Assembly: GCA_963842125.1 (NCBI GenBank)
Contig: CAWJFE010000001.1
Span: 1,240,001-1,304,000 of the forward strand
DNA: 64,000 bases
Reading direction: 5' to 3'
Source of the DNA: CAWCWK01 sp963842125
GTDB taxonomy: Bacteria > Pseudomonadota > Alphaproteobacteria > Rhizobiales > CAWCWK01
The notes under the pieces: generated by a model
Told to the model about the DNA's origin: nothing
Database searches by the model: none
What the model saw: the letters and a program-made list of their open reading frames with translations, nothing else
Position numbers and translations under genes: made by a program
Part shown: in pieces, positions 27,566 through 36,768 of the stretch
Position numbering within the stretch: position 1 is the first letter of the stretch
How the letters are laid out: every line of letters begins with the position of its first letter

Positions 27566-28009
27566 ATGCGACTGACCAAGCAGACGGCGTATGCCATCCG
27601 GATCCTCACCCATTGCGCCATGGCGGGCGACGCGCAGGTGACGACCCGCGCCATCGCGCGCGCGAACCACATCACCGACTTCAACGTTGCCAAGATCGTG
27701 CCGATGCTCGTCGGCGCAGGCTTTCTCCATAGCATGAGGGGCCGGACCGGCGGGCTCCGGCTGGCGCGGCGCCCGAACGAGATCGGGCTCGGAGACGTCG
27801 TCCGCGCGACCGAGGCGACGCGTGTCGAGGCCGATTGCGTGGGCCCCGAGGTCGAGTGCGCCATCCGCACGCTCGCGCCCGTGAACCGAATTCTCGACGA
27901 AGCGTGGAGCGCCTTCACCGGCGTCCTCGACGATTATACGCTCGCCGACCTCACCGAGCACCGCCCGGCGGCGCGCGTGGCGGCGGTGCAGGCCGTGCTG
28001 ACGCATTGA
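27566..28009 (+). CDS. Rrf2-family regulator, NsrR-like, lacking one cluster cysteine
   Basis: Predicted DNA-binding protein of 147 residues. It begins MRLTKQTAYAIRILTHCAM with a winged helix (VRGKTGG-like sequence MRGRTGGLRLAR) and the NsrR-type tail LDDYTLADL. NsrR binds a nitric-oxide-sensitive iron-sulfur cluster through three cysteines. Here two are present (ADC and VEC). The position matching the third, six residues after the second, is alanine in TLAPV. Cluster binding may therefore be altered or lost. It starts 9 bases after the CAP-RTX gene. Confidence 0.85.
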   Translation: MRLTKQTAYAIRILTHCAMAGDAQVTTRAIARANHITDFNVAKIVPMLVGAGFLHSMRGRTGGLRLARRPNEIGLGDVVRATEATRVEADCVGPEVECAIRTLAPVNRILDEAWSAFTGVLDDYTLADLTEHRPAARVAAVQAVLTH

Positions 28010-28076
28010 GCCGGCCGGGAGTGGTAGTCCACTTCGCCCCGTGGTGCGGCGCGCGGTGGGAGCGTATTGGCAAGCG

Positions 28077-28675
28077 ATGACCGATCTCCGTCGCAGTTCG
28101 CCCGCTGCCCTGCGCAACCGAGCGCTCATCCATGAGGCCATCGCGCCCCATCTGCCGGCGACGGGGACGGTGCTGGAGATCGCGAGCGGGTCCGGCGAGC
28201 ACGTCGTCCATTTCGCGCGTGAGAGCCCAGCACTCGTCTTTCAGCCCAGCGATCCCGATCCGGGCGCGCTGGCCAGCATGGCCGCGCTCATCGACGACAT
28301 GCGCCTCTCCAACGTCAGGCGCCGCTCCTTCTCGACGTCACGCAGCCATGGCCGATCGATGACGCCGATGCCGTCATCTGCATCAACATGATCCACATCG
28401 CGCCCTGGGCAGCCACGCCGGCGCTCTTCCGGAACGGGGCGAGCGTGTTGCCCCGCGGGGCGCCGCTCTTCCTCTACGGCCCGTTCCTGCGGCCCGACGT
28501 CGAGACGGCCCCCAGCAACCTCGCCTTCGACGCCGACCTCAAGCGCCGCGACCCCCGGTGGGGCCTGCGCGAGCTGCCGTCTGTTGCGAACGAAGCCGCC
28601 CGTGCAGGCTTCGGCGCGCCGCATCTCACCGAGATGCCGGCCAACAACGTGATCGTCAGGTTCGAGCGGCTGTAG
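28077..28675 (+). pseudogene. DUF938 SAM-dependent methyltransferase, interrupted by a one-base deletion
   Basis: The N-terminal half reads in one frame from the ATG at 28077: RRSSPAALRNRALIHEAIAP, then motif I VLEIASGSGEHVVHFAR and FQPSDPDPGALASM, all typical of DUF938 proteins. Near 28318-28326 the frame must shift by one base, after which LLLDVTQPWPIDDADAVIC, INMIHIAPW and the family C-terminus ending in MPANNVIVRFERL follow. The expected 'agg ccg ccg ctc' reads 'agg cgc cgc tcc', which fits loss of one C. It is a true pseudogene or a sequence error. The enzyme's substrate is unknown. Confidence 0.75.
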
Positions 28676-28806
28676 AGCCGTTCCTGCAAATGTTGGCTCG
28701 ACCCCTGCCTTCTCCTCCGCATCCTCGGGTCGGTGCCCGAGAATGACGGCATGAGGTGAGGTCGGCTACCCGGACCAAACTTCGTTGGAGCGGCTCCGAC
28801 GGGTGG

Positions 28807-29586
28807 TCAGAGTGACGCCACGGCGTGCTTGAAGATCGCGAGGCCGTCGCCGTCCGTCGGCAGGGGCGATCCCGCGCGCCGGGCGAGTTCGCGCCGCCGG
28901 GTCCAGCTCGGATGCTGCTCGGCCAGAAGATAGCGCTCCGGATGCGGCATCAGGGCGAGGACCCGGCCCGTCTCATCAAGGATACCGGCGGCATCCTCCG
29001 CCGCACCGTTCGGATTGGCGGGAAACGCTCCGTCGGCGGGCGCGCCCTCTTCGGTCACGTAGGCCAGGGCGGGCGCCAGCCCCGCATCGCCCTCGGCCAC
29101 GAAGCGACCCTCGCCATGTGCGACGGGGAGGGCGAGCGTATCGAGACCGGCGAGCCAGGGGCTCTCTACGCCGACCCGCACCTTCACCCGCACCCAGCGG
29201 CATTGATAGCCACCATCGGCGCCGCCGCTCGCCGCGTTGTCGGCGACTGCGATCTTCGGACCCAGCAGCCCGAGACGGGTGAGGGTCTGGCAGCCATTGC
29301 AGATCCCGATGACGAGGCCGCCCCGCACGACGTGATCGGCGAACGCGTCGCTCAACCGGGCTCCAAGGTAGGAGGCGAGGGCATTGCCGGCACCGAGATG
29401 ATCGCCGAACGAGAACCCGCCCGGCACAGCGAGGATGGCAGCATCGCGAAGCGTCTCGGGGGCGTCCGCGAGATCGGGCAGATGGACGATGCGCGGTTCG
29501 GCGCCGGCCGTCGCGAAGGCCCGCGCCGTCTCCGTCTCGCAGTTGAGACCGAAGCCTGAGACGACGAGGGCGAGAGGGCGCGCCAT
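28807..29586 (-). CDS. purQ: PurQ, glutaminase subunit of FGAM synthase
   Basis: Class I glutamine amidotransferase of 259 residues that supplies ammonia to PurL for formylglycinamidine ribonucleotide synthesis. The catalytic Cys is in GICNGCQ, and the His/Glu pair lies in ALMPHPERYLL. The start LALVVSGFGLNCETETARAF and the length are those of the longer PurQ type, not the 220-residue alphaproteobacterial form. The start was set at the ATG at 29586, 4 bases after the purL stop; the ORF's upstream extension overlaps purL. It is the last gene of the purine operon. Confidence 0.93.
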   Translation of the reverse strand: MARPLALVVSGFGLNCETETARAFATAGAEPRIVHLPDLADAPETLRDAAILAVPGGFSFGDHLGAGNALASYLGARLSDAFADHVVRGGLVIGICNGCQTLTRLGLLGPKIAVADNAASGGADGGYQCRWVRVKVRVGVESPWLAGLDTLALPVAHGEGRFVAEGDAGLAPALAYVTEEGAPADGAFPANPNGAAEDAAGILDETGRVLALMPHPERYLLAEQHPSWTRRRELARRAGSPLPTDGDGLAIFKHAVASL

Positions 29587-29590
29587 CACC

Positions 29591-32473
29591 TCAGGAAGGC
29601 CCTCCGAGGGGATGCGCCTCGTAGCGCGCCATGAGAGCGCCAAGCGCATCGTCGAGACGAAGGTATCCGGCTTCGACGGCAACCCGCTGCGCCTCGGCGA
29701 CCGTTCCGATGCGGATCAGGTCGAGCGAGGCTCGGTGCCGCTCGAACGCGCCGGGCGATAGCGATACGAGCATCTGCCCCGCCCCTTCGTAGAAGAGCGC
29801 CTGATCGGCCCTGAGCCCGCCGGCGAGGAGATCGGTGAGGTCGATATCCGCGCCCAGCAGGCCCGCCATCGCGCTCCGGGCGACGGCGACGGCGAGGCCG
29901 CCCGGCCCGATCGCCTGCGCGGAGGCCAGGGCGCCTTCGCCGAGCGCGGCATGAAGGCCCTGGTAGCGTGTCTCGTCGATGAGAAGGCCGCGCGGTGTCT
30001 CGATCCCGCCCCACCCCATCAGGCGCGCATAGGCGCTGCCGCCGATCTTCGGGCCGGGGCGGCCTGCGAGAGCGATGACGTCGCCCGGCACCTTGAAGTC
30101 CATCGTCTGGACGTGAGCTCGGTCCTCGACGATGCCGAGCGCCGAGATCAGCAAGGTCGGCAGGGCCGCGACGTGGAGGGCCGCGCCATCGGCATCGAAA
30201 CCCTTGAAGTCGTTGTACATCGAGTCCTTGCCCGAGACGAAGGGAGCGCCGAAATGGACGGCGGCCTCATAGGCGCCGCGCATCGTCTCGTGCAGCTGCC
30301 AGACGCGTTCGGGCGTCTCGGGCGAAGACCAGCAGATGTTGTCGAGAAGCGCGATCCGGGCGGGGTCGACGCCGATGACGACGAGGCGGCGGATGGCGAG
30401 ATCGACGGTGAGGATCGCGCAGGCGTGCGGATCGGCCTCGGTGAGATGCGGCAGGAGCGCTTCGGTGAGCCCGACGGCGCGGGCGCTGCCCGGTACGGGC
30501 GCGATGGCCGTCGCATCGCCCTTCACGCCGCCCGGACCCTGGAGCGGCTTCACGAGGCTCGTCGACTGCACCTCGTGATCGTAGAGCCGGGCGAGCCGGG
30601 CCCGGGAGGCGAGGTCGGGTGTCGCGAGGAGGCGTGGGAGAACGTCGCCGAGGTCCGGCATTGCAGGAAACGCGGCGGGCGCTGCCGCGACGGGCTTCGC
30701 CGCCTGGAAAGCGAGGCGTGGCGCGCCCTCGTGGAGGAAGTCGAGCGAGAGGTCGCCGACCGTCTCCTCGCCATAGGTCAGGCGGACGGAGCCGTCGTCG
30801 GTGAAGGCGCCGATGGCGGTCGCCTCGACGCCGTGGCGGGCGAAGATGGCGACGAGGGCTTCGACATGCTGCGGCGGCACGGCAAGCGTCATGCGCTCCT
30901 GCGCCTCCGAGATCCAGATCTCCCAGGGCTGGAGGCCGGGATATTTGAGCGGCACGCGGTCGAGATGAATGAGCGCGCCGCCGCTTTCCCGCGCCATCTC
31001 GCCGATGGAGGACGAGAGCCCGCCGGCGCCATTGTCGGTGATCGAAGTGTAGAGCCCGGCGTCGCGCGCCTCGTCGAGGATCGCGTCGGCCATGCGCTTT
31101 TGCGTGATCGGATCGCCGATCTGGACGGCGGTCGCGGGGCTCGCCGCATCGAGGGTGAGCGAGGAGAAGGTCGCGCCGTGAATGCCGTCCTTGCCGACGC
31201 GCCCGCCGGCCATGACGATGACGTCGCCTGGCCGCGCGCTCTTCTCGTGCCCCAGCCGCCCATCGGGGAGCGTGCGGGGTAGAAGGCCGAGCGTTCCGCA
31301 AAAGACGAGCGGCTTGCCGCGATAGCTCTCGTCGTGGACGACAAAGCCCTGCACTGTCGGGATGCCCGACTGGTTGCCGCCATCCTCGATGCCCTTCACG
31401 ACGCCGTGTAGGATCGCGTCGACGCTCGGCAGCGGGTTCTCGAGGGCGGCATCCCGGTAGAGCGGGCGCGTATCGCCGGGCTCGCCGAAGCAGAAGCCGT
31501 AGCGATTGGCGATCGGTTGGGCGCCGAGGCCGAAGCCCAAGCAGTCGCGGTTGACGCCGACAATGCCCGTCATCGCGCCGCCATAGGGATCGAGCGCCGA
31601 GGGGCTGTTATGGGTCTCGACCTTGTCGCAGACCATCCAGTCGTCGTCGAAGGCGATGGCGCCGGCATTGTCGGAGAAGACGGAGATGCAGAAACCCGCC
31701 TTGTCCGGCCGGGCGGTGATCTCTTCCGTCGCCCGGGCGACGAAGCTCTTGAAGAGGCCGCGCTCGCAGGTCACGTCGCCAGAGATCGCGGCGGCGAAGA
31801 TGCGGTGCTTGCAATGCTCCGACCACGACTGGGCGAGCGTCTCCAGCTCGACATCCGTCGGATCACGACCGAGGTCGGCATAGTGCGTGCGGATGGCGGC
31901 GAAGTCGTCGGCTGAGAGACCGAGGGGGCCGCGCGGCCCTTCCGGTCCCTCGATACCACGCGCGGAGAGGCGGGCGAGGGCATCGGCATCGCTCGGCAGC
32001 GCCACGGTGATGATGGTCGGAACGCTCGTCAGCCGCACCTCCGGCACGAGCGCGGGGAAGCCCGATGCGGCGTAGTCTGCCACGGGCAGCGTGCGGGCAT
32101 GCTCGATGAGCGGATTGTGATGGCGGGCGGCGAAGGCGCCCGGCGCCTCATTGGTCAGATAGAGCCGGCTCGCGTGAACGCGGGTGCCGGGCGTGATCAG
32201 GCCGGCATCGCGGAGCATCTCCTCGGCGCTGTGGCCGAGATTGTCGGTGACGCCCGGCAGGAGGCCGATCTCGACGGCATGCGTTGCGGCACGGGGGAGG
32301 TCGAGCGCGGGCGCAGCGGCGCCATTCCACACGATGCCGGTCTGCGTCACCGGATCGGCCACCCGCGCGGCGATGGCGGCCGCATCGCTTGGTGGCGGCG
32401 CGATCGTGTAGACGTCGATCCGCCGGTGGGGATCGAGGCGGGAATGGACTTCGATGCGCACGGCGTCGGTCAT
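29591..32473 (-). CDS. purL: PurL, FGAM synthase with an N-terminal PurS-like region
   Basis: Protein of 960 residues catalysing the fourth step of purine synthesis, FGAR to FGAM. The AIRS-type ATPase core contains ETHNSPSALDPYGGAMTGIVGVNRD and GKDSMYNDF. Usual small PurL proteins are about 740 residues and need separate PurS and PurQ. The extra 170 or so N-terminal residues begin VRIEVHSRLDPHRRIDVYTI and end in a second alpha/beta repeat (TIITVALPSDADALARL), resembling a fused PurS-like region. No separate purS gene is seen, and purQ follows after 4 bases. The start overlaps the purC stop by 4 bases. Confidence 0.94.
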   Translation of the reverse strand: MTDAVRIEVHSRLDPHRRIDVYTIAPPPSDAAAIAARVADPVTQTGIVWNGAAAPALDLPRAATHAVEIGLLPGVTDNLGHSAEEMLRDAGLITPGTRVHASRLYLTNEAPGAFAARHHNPLIEHARTLPVADYAASGFPALVPEVRLTSVPTIITVALPSDADALARLSARGIEGPEGPRGPLGLSADDFAAIRTHYADLGRDPTDVELETLAQSWSEHCKHRIFAAAISGDVTCERGLFKSFVARATEEITARPDKAGFCISVFSDNAGAIAFDDDWMVCDKVETHNSPSALDPYGGAMTGIVGVNRDCLGFGLGAQPIANRYGFCFGEPGDTRPLYRDAALENPLPSVDAILHGVVKGIEDGGNQSGIPTVQGFVVHDESYRGKPLVFCGTLGLLPRTLPDGRLGHEKSARPGDVIVMAGGRVGKDGIHGATFSSLTLDAASPATAVQIGDPITQKRMADAILDEARDAGLYTSITDNGAGGLSSSIGEMARESGGALIHLDRVPLKYPGLQPWEIWISEAQERMTLAVPPQHVEALVAIFARHGVEATAIGAFTDDGSVRLTYGEETVGDLSLDFLHEGAPRLAFQAAKPVAAAPAAFPAMPDLGDVLPRLLATPDLASRARLARLYDHEVQSTSLVKPLQGPGGVKGDATAIAPVPGSARAVGLTEALLPHLTEADPHACAILTVDLAIRRLVVIGVDPARIALLDNICWSSPETPERVWQLHETMRGAYEAAVHFGAPFVSGKDSMYNDFKGFDADGAALHVAALPTLLISALGIVEDRAHVQTMDFKVPGDVIALAGRPGPKIGGSAYARLMGWGGIETPRGLLIDETRYQGLHAALGEGALASAQAIGPGGLAVAVARSAMAGLLGADIDLTDLLAGGLRADQALFYEGAGQMLVSLSPGAFERHRASLDLIRIGTVAEAQRVAVEAGYLRLDDALGALMARYEAHPLGGPS

Positions 32474-33378
32474 GACGCGCCTTTGCCGAAGCGCTCGGTC
32501 AGGCGTGTCACGAGCGCGTAGTTGTCACGCACTTCGGCCTCGGGCGCGCCGTCGCGAAAGGCCTGCTTGTCGATCCGCCGCGTCGGATCGCCGCCCGGCC
32601 AGAGACGCCAGGAATCGTTGTCGACGACGTCGGCGAGGAGGAGCTCTCCCGTCTCCTCGTCATGGCCGAGTTCGAATTTGATGTCGGCCAGCGCGATCGA
32701 CCCGTGTGCGGTGTCGATACCGGCCCAGGCGGTTTCGAGCGCGTCGAAGGCGGGGAGGATGATGGCGCGGATCGCCATGTCGAGCGCGGGCTCGTCGAGC
32801 ATGGGTTCGATCGTCATCTTCGGCGCACCGGCGACGGGCGATTTCGGATCATAGAGCCCCCAGGCCTCCACGCCCGTCGCGATATAGGGGTCGGCATGGA
32901 CGCCGCTCGGCCATGCACCATCCGTGAGGAAGCGCGCGCGCGCCTCGCCCTCGCCCATCTGCGTCGGGGCGGGCATGTGGGGCGGGAGGACGAGGCTGTG
33001 CTTGTGGAAGACCTCGAAGACCGGCGCGTCGAAGCGCTTGGGCGGGGTCGAGGCCGCCTCCGGATTGCGTTTCAGGTAGGAGCCGTAGGCGTAGCGGCGC
33101 ACGACGAATTCGAGGGGCAGCATAGCGCAGGCGCGGCAGAGGAGGGCATCGTCGCCGGCCTGCGCGATGAAGGCCGTGGGGACGCCCGCGCGGGCGAGGA
33201 GCGCGAAGGCGTTGGCGGCCTGGCGCGTCTTCGCACGGCCTATCGCCTCGATCTCGGACATGCGGGCCGCGTCCCCGCCCGTCAGCCGGTCGATGGCCTC
33301 CAGACGAACGGTGTGGGGCGCCTCGTCGCGAACGACGCGCTTGGTCTTGCCGGCCGCGATCAGGCGGTCATCGGTCAT
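32470..33378 (-). CDS. purC: PurC, SAICAR synthase
   Basis: Protein of 302 residues that joins aspartate to CAIR in purine synthesis. It begins LIAAGKTKRV and contains PLEFVVRRYAYGSYLKRNP, IADIKFELG-type sequence (LADIKFELGHDEETGELLLADVVDNDSWRLW) and KQAFRDG. It is longer than the usual 240-residue bacterial PurC and closer in length to the larger eukaryote-like form. The ATG at 33378 lies 11 bases inside the 3' end of purD. It overlaps purL by 4 bases. Confidence 0.93.
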   Translation of the reverse strand: MTDDRLIAAGKTKRVVRDEAPHTVRLEAIDRLTGGDAARMSEIEAIGRAKTRQAANAFALLARAGVPTAFIAQAGDDALLCRACAMLPLEFVVRRYAYGSYLKRNPEAASTPPKRFDAPVFEVFHKHSLVLPPHMPAPTQMGEGEARARFLTDGAWPSGVHADPYIATGVEAWGLYDPKSPVAGAPKMTIEPMLDEPALDMAIRAIILPAFDALETAWAGIDTAHGSIALADIKFELGHDEETGELLLADVVDNDSWRLWPGGDPTRRIDKQAFRDGAPEAEVRDNYALVTRLTERFGKGAS

Positions 33379-34669
33379 GGCTATCCTCGTCGAGCGCGCG
33401 CCAGCCGATGTCATGGCGCATCTGGGCCTGCGGCCAGTCGATCATGCCGGCCGCGCGATAGGCGCGGGCTTGCGCGTCTGCAAGCGTCTCGGCCGCACCG
33501 ACGACGGTGAGAACGCGCCCGCCCTGCGCCGTCCACTCACCGTCCGTCAGGCGTGTCGCGGCGTGGACGACATGGGCGCCCTCGACGGCCTCGCGAAGCT
33601 GACCGTCGGCGCCCAGACCCCCGATCGCATCGCCCTTGCGCGGCGCCGCGGGGTAGCCGGGTGCGGCGAGGACGACGCCGAGCGCCGTGGTCGCGGAAAG
33701 CGTGGGGAGCGATGCGGACGACAGGCGGCCCTCGGCCGCGGCGCGGAAGAGCGCGAGGACATCGCCCTCGATCCGGGGCAGCAGCACCTGCGCCTCCGGG
33801 TCGCCGAAACGAGTGTTGAATTCGAGGAGCTTCAGCCCGTCCGCCGTCAGCATGAGGCCGCAAAAGAGGATGCCCTTGAAGGGGGCGCCCCGAGCGTCCA
33901 TCGCACGAAGCGTCGGGTGGACGATCTCGGCCATCACCGTCTCGCGCAGCGCATCGGTGAGGACGGGGGCGGGGCTGTAGGCGCCCATGCCACCCGTGTT
34001 TGGGCCGGTATCGCCGTCGCCGAGCCGCTTGTGGTCCTGCGCATCGCCGAGCCAGACGGCACCGCCCGCACCATCGCAAAGGACGAAGGCGCTGATCTCC
34101 GGCCCGTCCAGCATCTCCTCGATGACGACGCGCGCGCCGGCCTCGCCGAAGCGACCCGCGAAGCAGGCGCGGACGGCGTCTTCCGCCGCCGCGAGATCCT
34201 CGGCCACGGTGACGCCCTTGCCGGCCGCCAGCCCATCGGCCTTCACAACGCGCGGCGCGCCGACCGCCCGGAGATGCGCGATGGCGGAGGCTTCGTCCTC
34301 GAAGCTCGCATGATCGGCCGTCGGCACGCCGGCCTTGGCGGCGACGGCTTTCATGAACGCCTTGGAGCCCTCGAGCCGCGCGGCCGCCCTGGACGGCCCG
34401 AGGACGGCGAAGCCCGAAGTGCCCAGCGCATCGGCTATGCCTGCGACGAGCGGGTCTTCGGGGCCGACGATGACAAGGTCGGCGGCGATCTCGCGGGCCA
34501 GCGAGACGACGGCGTCGTGGTCGGCGAGATCGCAGGCCATCATCTCCGCGTCGGCCCGCATGCCGTCATTCCCGGGTGCTACGACGATGCGGCCGGCGCG
34601 GGGGGAGCGGCGGCAGGCGGAGGCGAGCGCATGCTCCCGGGCGCCGGAGCCGAGGATGAGAACGTTCAT
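33368..34669 (-). CDS. purD: PurD, phosphoribosylamine-glycine ligase
   Basis: ATP-grasp enzyme of 433 residues for the second step of purine synthesis. It begins MNVLILGSGAREHALA and contains GPEDPLVAGIADAL, VVKADGLAAGKGVTVA and LEFNTRFGDPEAQVLLPR, the standard GARS motifs. The open frame extends far upstream through purF, but that part is an out-of-frame shadow. The ATG at 34669 overlaps the purF stop by 4 bases. Confidence 0.96.
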   Translation of the reverse strand: MNVLILGSGAREHALASACRRSPRAGRIVVAPGNDGMRADAEMMACDLADHDAVVSLAREIAADLVIVGPEDPLVAGIADALGTSGFAVLGPSRAAARLEGSKAFMKAVAAKAGVPTADHASFEDEASAIAHLRAVGAPRVVKADGLAAGKGVTVAEDLAAAEDAVRACFAGRFGEAGARVVIEEMLDGPEISAFVLCDGAGGAVWLGDAQDHKRLGDGDTGPNTGGMGAYSPAPVLTDALRETVMAEIVHPTLRAMDARGAPFKGILFCGLMLTADGLKLLEFNTRFGDPEAQVLLPRIEGDVLALFRAAAEGRLSSASLPTLSATTALGVVLAAPGYPAAPRKGDAIGGLGADGQLREAVEGAHVVHAATRLTDGEWTAQGGRVLTVVGAAETLADAQARAYRAAGMIDWPQAQMRHDIGWRALDEDSHDR

Positions 34670-36174
34670 TCGGCCGCCACCGGCAAAATGGGCGCCACGC
34701 GCGCGTCTGACCCGGCGAGTTCGTCCAGCATGCCCGGATCGCCGAGCGGAATGTCGTATTCGCCCGAGAAGCAGGCGTGGCAAAGCCCGGGCTCGCGCGC
34801 CTTGCGGGTGCCGGCGACGGCGGTCTTGAGGCCCTCCAGCGAGATGTAGGCGAGACTGTCGGCGCCCACGATCTCGGAGATCTCGGCGATGGAATGATTG
34901 GCCGCCGAGAGTTCCGACCGGCTCGGCGTATCGACGCCGTAGAAGCAGGGATAGCGGAAGGGCGGGGCGGCGATGCGCACATGGACCTCCCGCGCGCCGG
35001 CGGTCCGCACCATGTCGACGATCTTCGTCATCGTGTTGCCGCGCACGATCGAATCGTCGACCAGGAGCACCCGGCGGCCCTCCACGGCGGCGCGGTCGAC
35101 GGAGAGCTTGAGGCGGACGCCGAAATTGCGGATCGACTGCGAGGGCTCGATGAAGGTGCGGCCGATATAGGCGCTCTTGAGGATTCCGTACTTGAACGGC
35201 AGCCGCGCCATCTCGGCATAGCCGACGGCGGCGTGAACGCCCGATTCCGGCACCGGGATGACGACGTCCGCCGGCTCGTGGCTCTCCCGGAAGAGCTGCG
35301 CGCCGATGCGCTCGCGCACATGGGCGGCATGGCGGCCGGCAAAGGCGGAATTGGCTCTGAGGAAGTAGATATATTCGAAGACGCAGAAGCGCTCCGCCGC
35401 CGTCTTCGCCAATCTGTGCGTCGTGAGGCCGGCGCGGTCCATGACGACGATCTCGCCCGCCTCGACATCCCGCACCGTCTCGGCACCGACGCTTTCGAGC
35501 GCGCAGGTCTCGGATGCGACGCACCACGCCTCGCCGATGCGGCCGAGGACGAGCGGGCGCACGCCGGCCGGATCGCGTACCGCGATCACGGCGTCGGCGG
35601 TGAGGACGGCGAGCGAATAGGCGCCCTCGACCTGCGCCAGCGCCTCCTGCAGCGCCTCGACGATGTTCTCCGATTTCGCGGCCGCGAGGAGGTGGAGAAT
35701 GACTTCGGTGTCGGACGTCGTCTGGAAGACCTCTCCGCGAGCGATCATCTCCGCGCGAAGCGTCGCCGCGTTGGTGAGATTGCCGTTATGGGCGAGGGCC
35801 AGCGTTCCGAGCCGCATCGTCTGGAGGAGGGGCTGGATGTTGGCCGCCTCGTCGCCGCCACAGGTCGAATAGCGCACGTGGCCGACGACGCCGTCGCCCG
35901 GCAGACCCGTCACGGCGGCCGTCTCGGCAGCGAAGATGTCGGAGACGAGGCCCGGCGCCTTGTGGGCGTGGAAGGACGGCGCGTTGGAGCGACCGGTCTC
36001 GCGGGTGACGATGCCGGCGCCTTCCTGGCCTCGATGCTGCTGGGCGTGGAGCGCGAGGACGGCGTAGGTCGCCGCATCGGCGAGCCCCGAGGCGGCGAAG
36101 ACGCCGCATTCCTCACGGAGCGCGTCGTCGGACGGATCGAAGGGAAGGGTGCGGCCGGGGGCGAGACGGGTCAT
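34666..36174 (-). CDS. purF: PurF, amidophosphoribosyltransferase, iron-sulfur type
   Basis: Protein of 502 residues catalysing the first committed step of purine synthesis. A propeptide of about 22 residues precedes the N-terminal nucleophile in REECGVFAASG. The Ntn amidotransferase part (GHVRYSTCGGDEAANIQPL) is followed by the phosphoribosyltransferase part with VLLVDDSIVRGNT. Four cysteines fit the 4Fe-4S form known from Bacillus: CVFEYIYF, FRYPCFYG and GLCHACFSG. It overlaps purN and purD by 4 bases on either side. Confidence 0.96.
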   Translation of the reverse strand: MTRLAPGRTLPFDPSDDALREECGVFAASGLADAATYAVLALHAQQHRGQEGAGIVTRETGRSNAPSFHAHKAPGLVSDIFAAETAAVTGLPGDGVVGHVRYSTCGGDEAANIQPLLQTMRLGTLALAHNGNLTNAATLRAEMIARGEVFQTTSDTEVILHLLAAAKSENIVEALQEALAQVEGAYSLAVLTADAVIAVRDPAGVRPLVLGRIGEAWCVASETCALESVGAETVRDVEAGEIVVMDRAGLTTHRLAKTAAERFCVFEYIYFLRANSAFAGRHAAHVRERIGAQLFRESHEPADVVIPVPESGVHAAVGYAEMARLPFKYGILKSAYIGRTFIEPSQSIRNFGVRLKLSVDRAAVEGRRVLLVDDSIVRGNTMTKIVDMVRTAGAREVHVRIAAPPFRYPCFYGVDTPSRSELSAANHSIAEISEIVGADSLAYISLEGLKTAVAGTRKAREPGLCHACFSGEYDIPLGDPGMLDELAGSDARVAPILPVAAE

Positions 36175-36764
36175 CCTACAGGTCCTCGATTGCGTTCCGC
36201 ACGGATCGTCTCGGCGGCGAGCGCGGCCGCCTTCGGGTAGCAGCGATGTTCGGCGGCGAGGATGCGGGCGCTGAGTGTCGCGACCGTGTCGTCGGCGCGC
36301 ACCGGCACCCGTTCCTGCGCGATGATTGGCCCTGCGTCCACCTCGGGCGTGACCCAATGGACCGTGCAGCCGCTCGTCTCGGCGCCGTCGGCGAGGGCGC
36401 GGGCCTGCGGTTCGAGACCGGGATAGGCGGGCAGAAGGGACGGGTGGATGTTGATCATCCGGCCGGCCCAGGCCGCGACGAACCCGTCCGAGAGGACGCG
36501 CATGAAGCCGGCGAGGCAGACCATGTCCATGCCGGCGAGCATGGCCGTCAGATCGGCCTCGAAGGTCTCGCGCGAGCGGCCCTTCGAGGGCACGCAGACG
36601 GCCTCGATACCGCGCGATGCGGCCCGTTTCAGCCCGGCGGCATCGGGCTGGTTGGAGACGACCATGTCGAAGCGCACACCCGGGATCTCGGCATTCAGCA
36701 GCGCCTCCATGTTCGACCCGCGCCCCGAGATGAGGATGGCGGCGGTGAGGGGAGGCGTCGTCAT
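36171..36764 (-). CDS. purN: PurN, phosphoribosylglycinamide formyltransferase
   Basis: Protein of 197 residues transferring a formyl group from 10-formyl-tetrahydrofolate to GAR. It shows ILISGRGSNMEALL, GFMRVLSDGF, INIHPSLLPAYPGL and the catalytic region CTVHWVTPEVDAGPIIAQ. The start at 36764 follows the family; the ORF extends upstream into purM without similarity. It ends in a 4-base overlap with purF. Confidence 0.95.
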   Translation of the reverse strand: MTTPPLTAAILISGRGSNMEALLNAEIPGVRFDMVVSNQPDAAGLKRAASRGIEAVCVPSKGRSRETFEADLTAMLAGMDMVCLAGFMRVLSDGFVAAWAGRMINIHPSLLPAYPGLEPQARALADGAETSGCTVHWVTPEVDAGPIIAQERVPVRADDTVATLSARILAAEHRCYPKAAALAAETIRAERNRGPVG

Positions 36765-36768
36765 CGCG

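Noticed and set aside
26171..28141. A minus-strand open frame of 656 codons opposite the CAP-RTX and Rrf2 genes
   Set aside because: It mirrors the repetitive RTX codons on the other strand and has no independent similarity.
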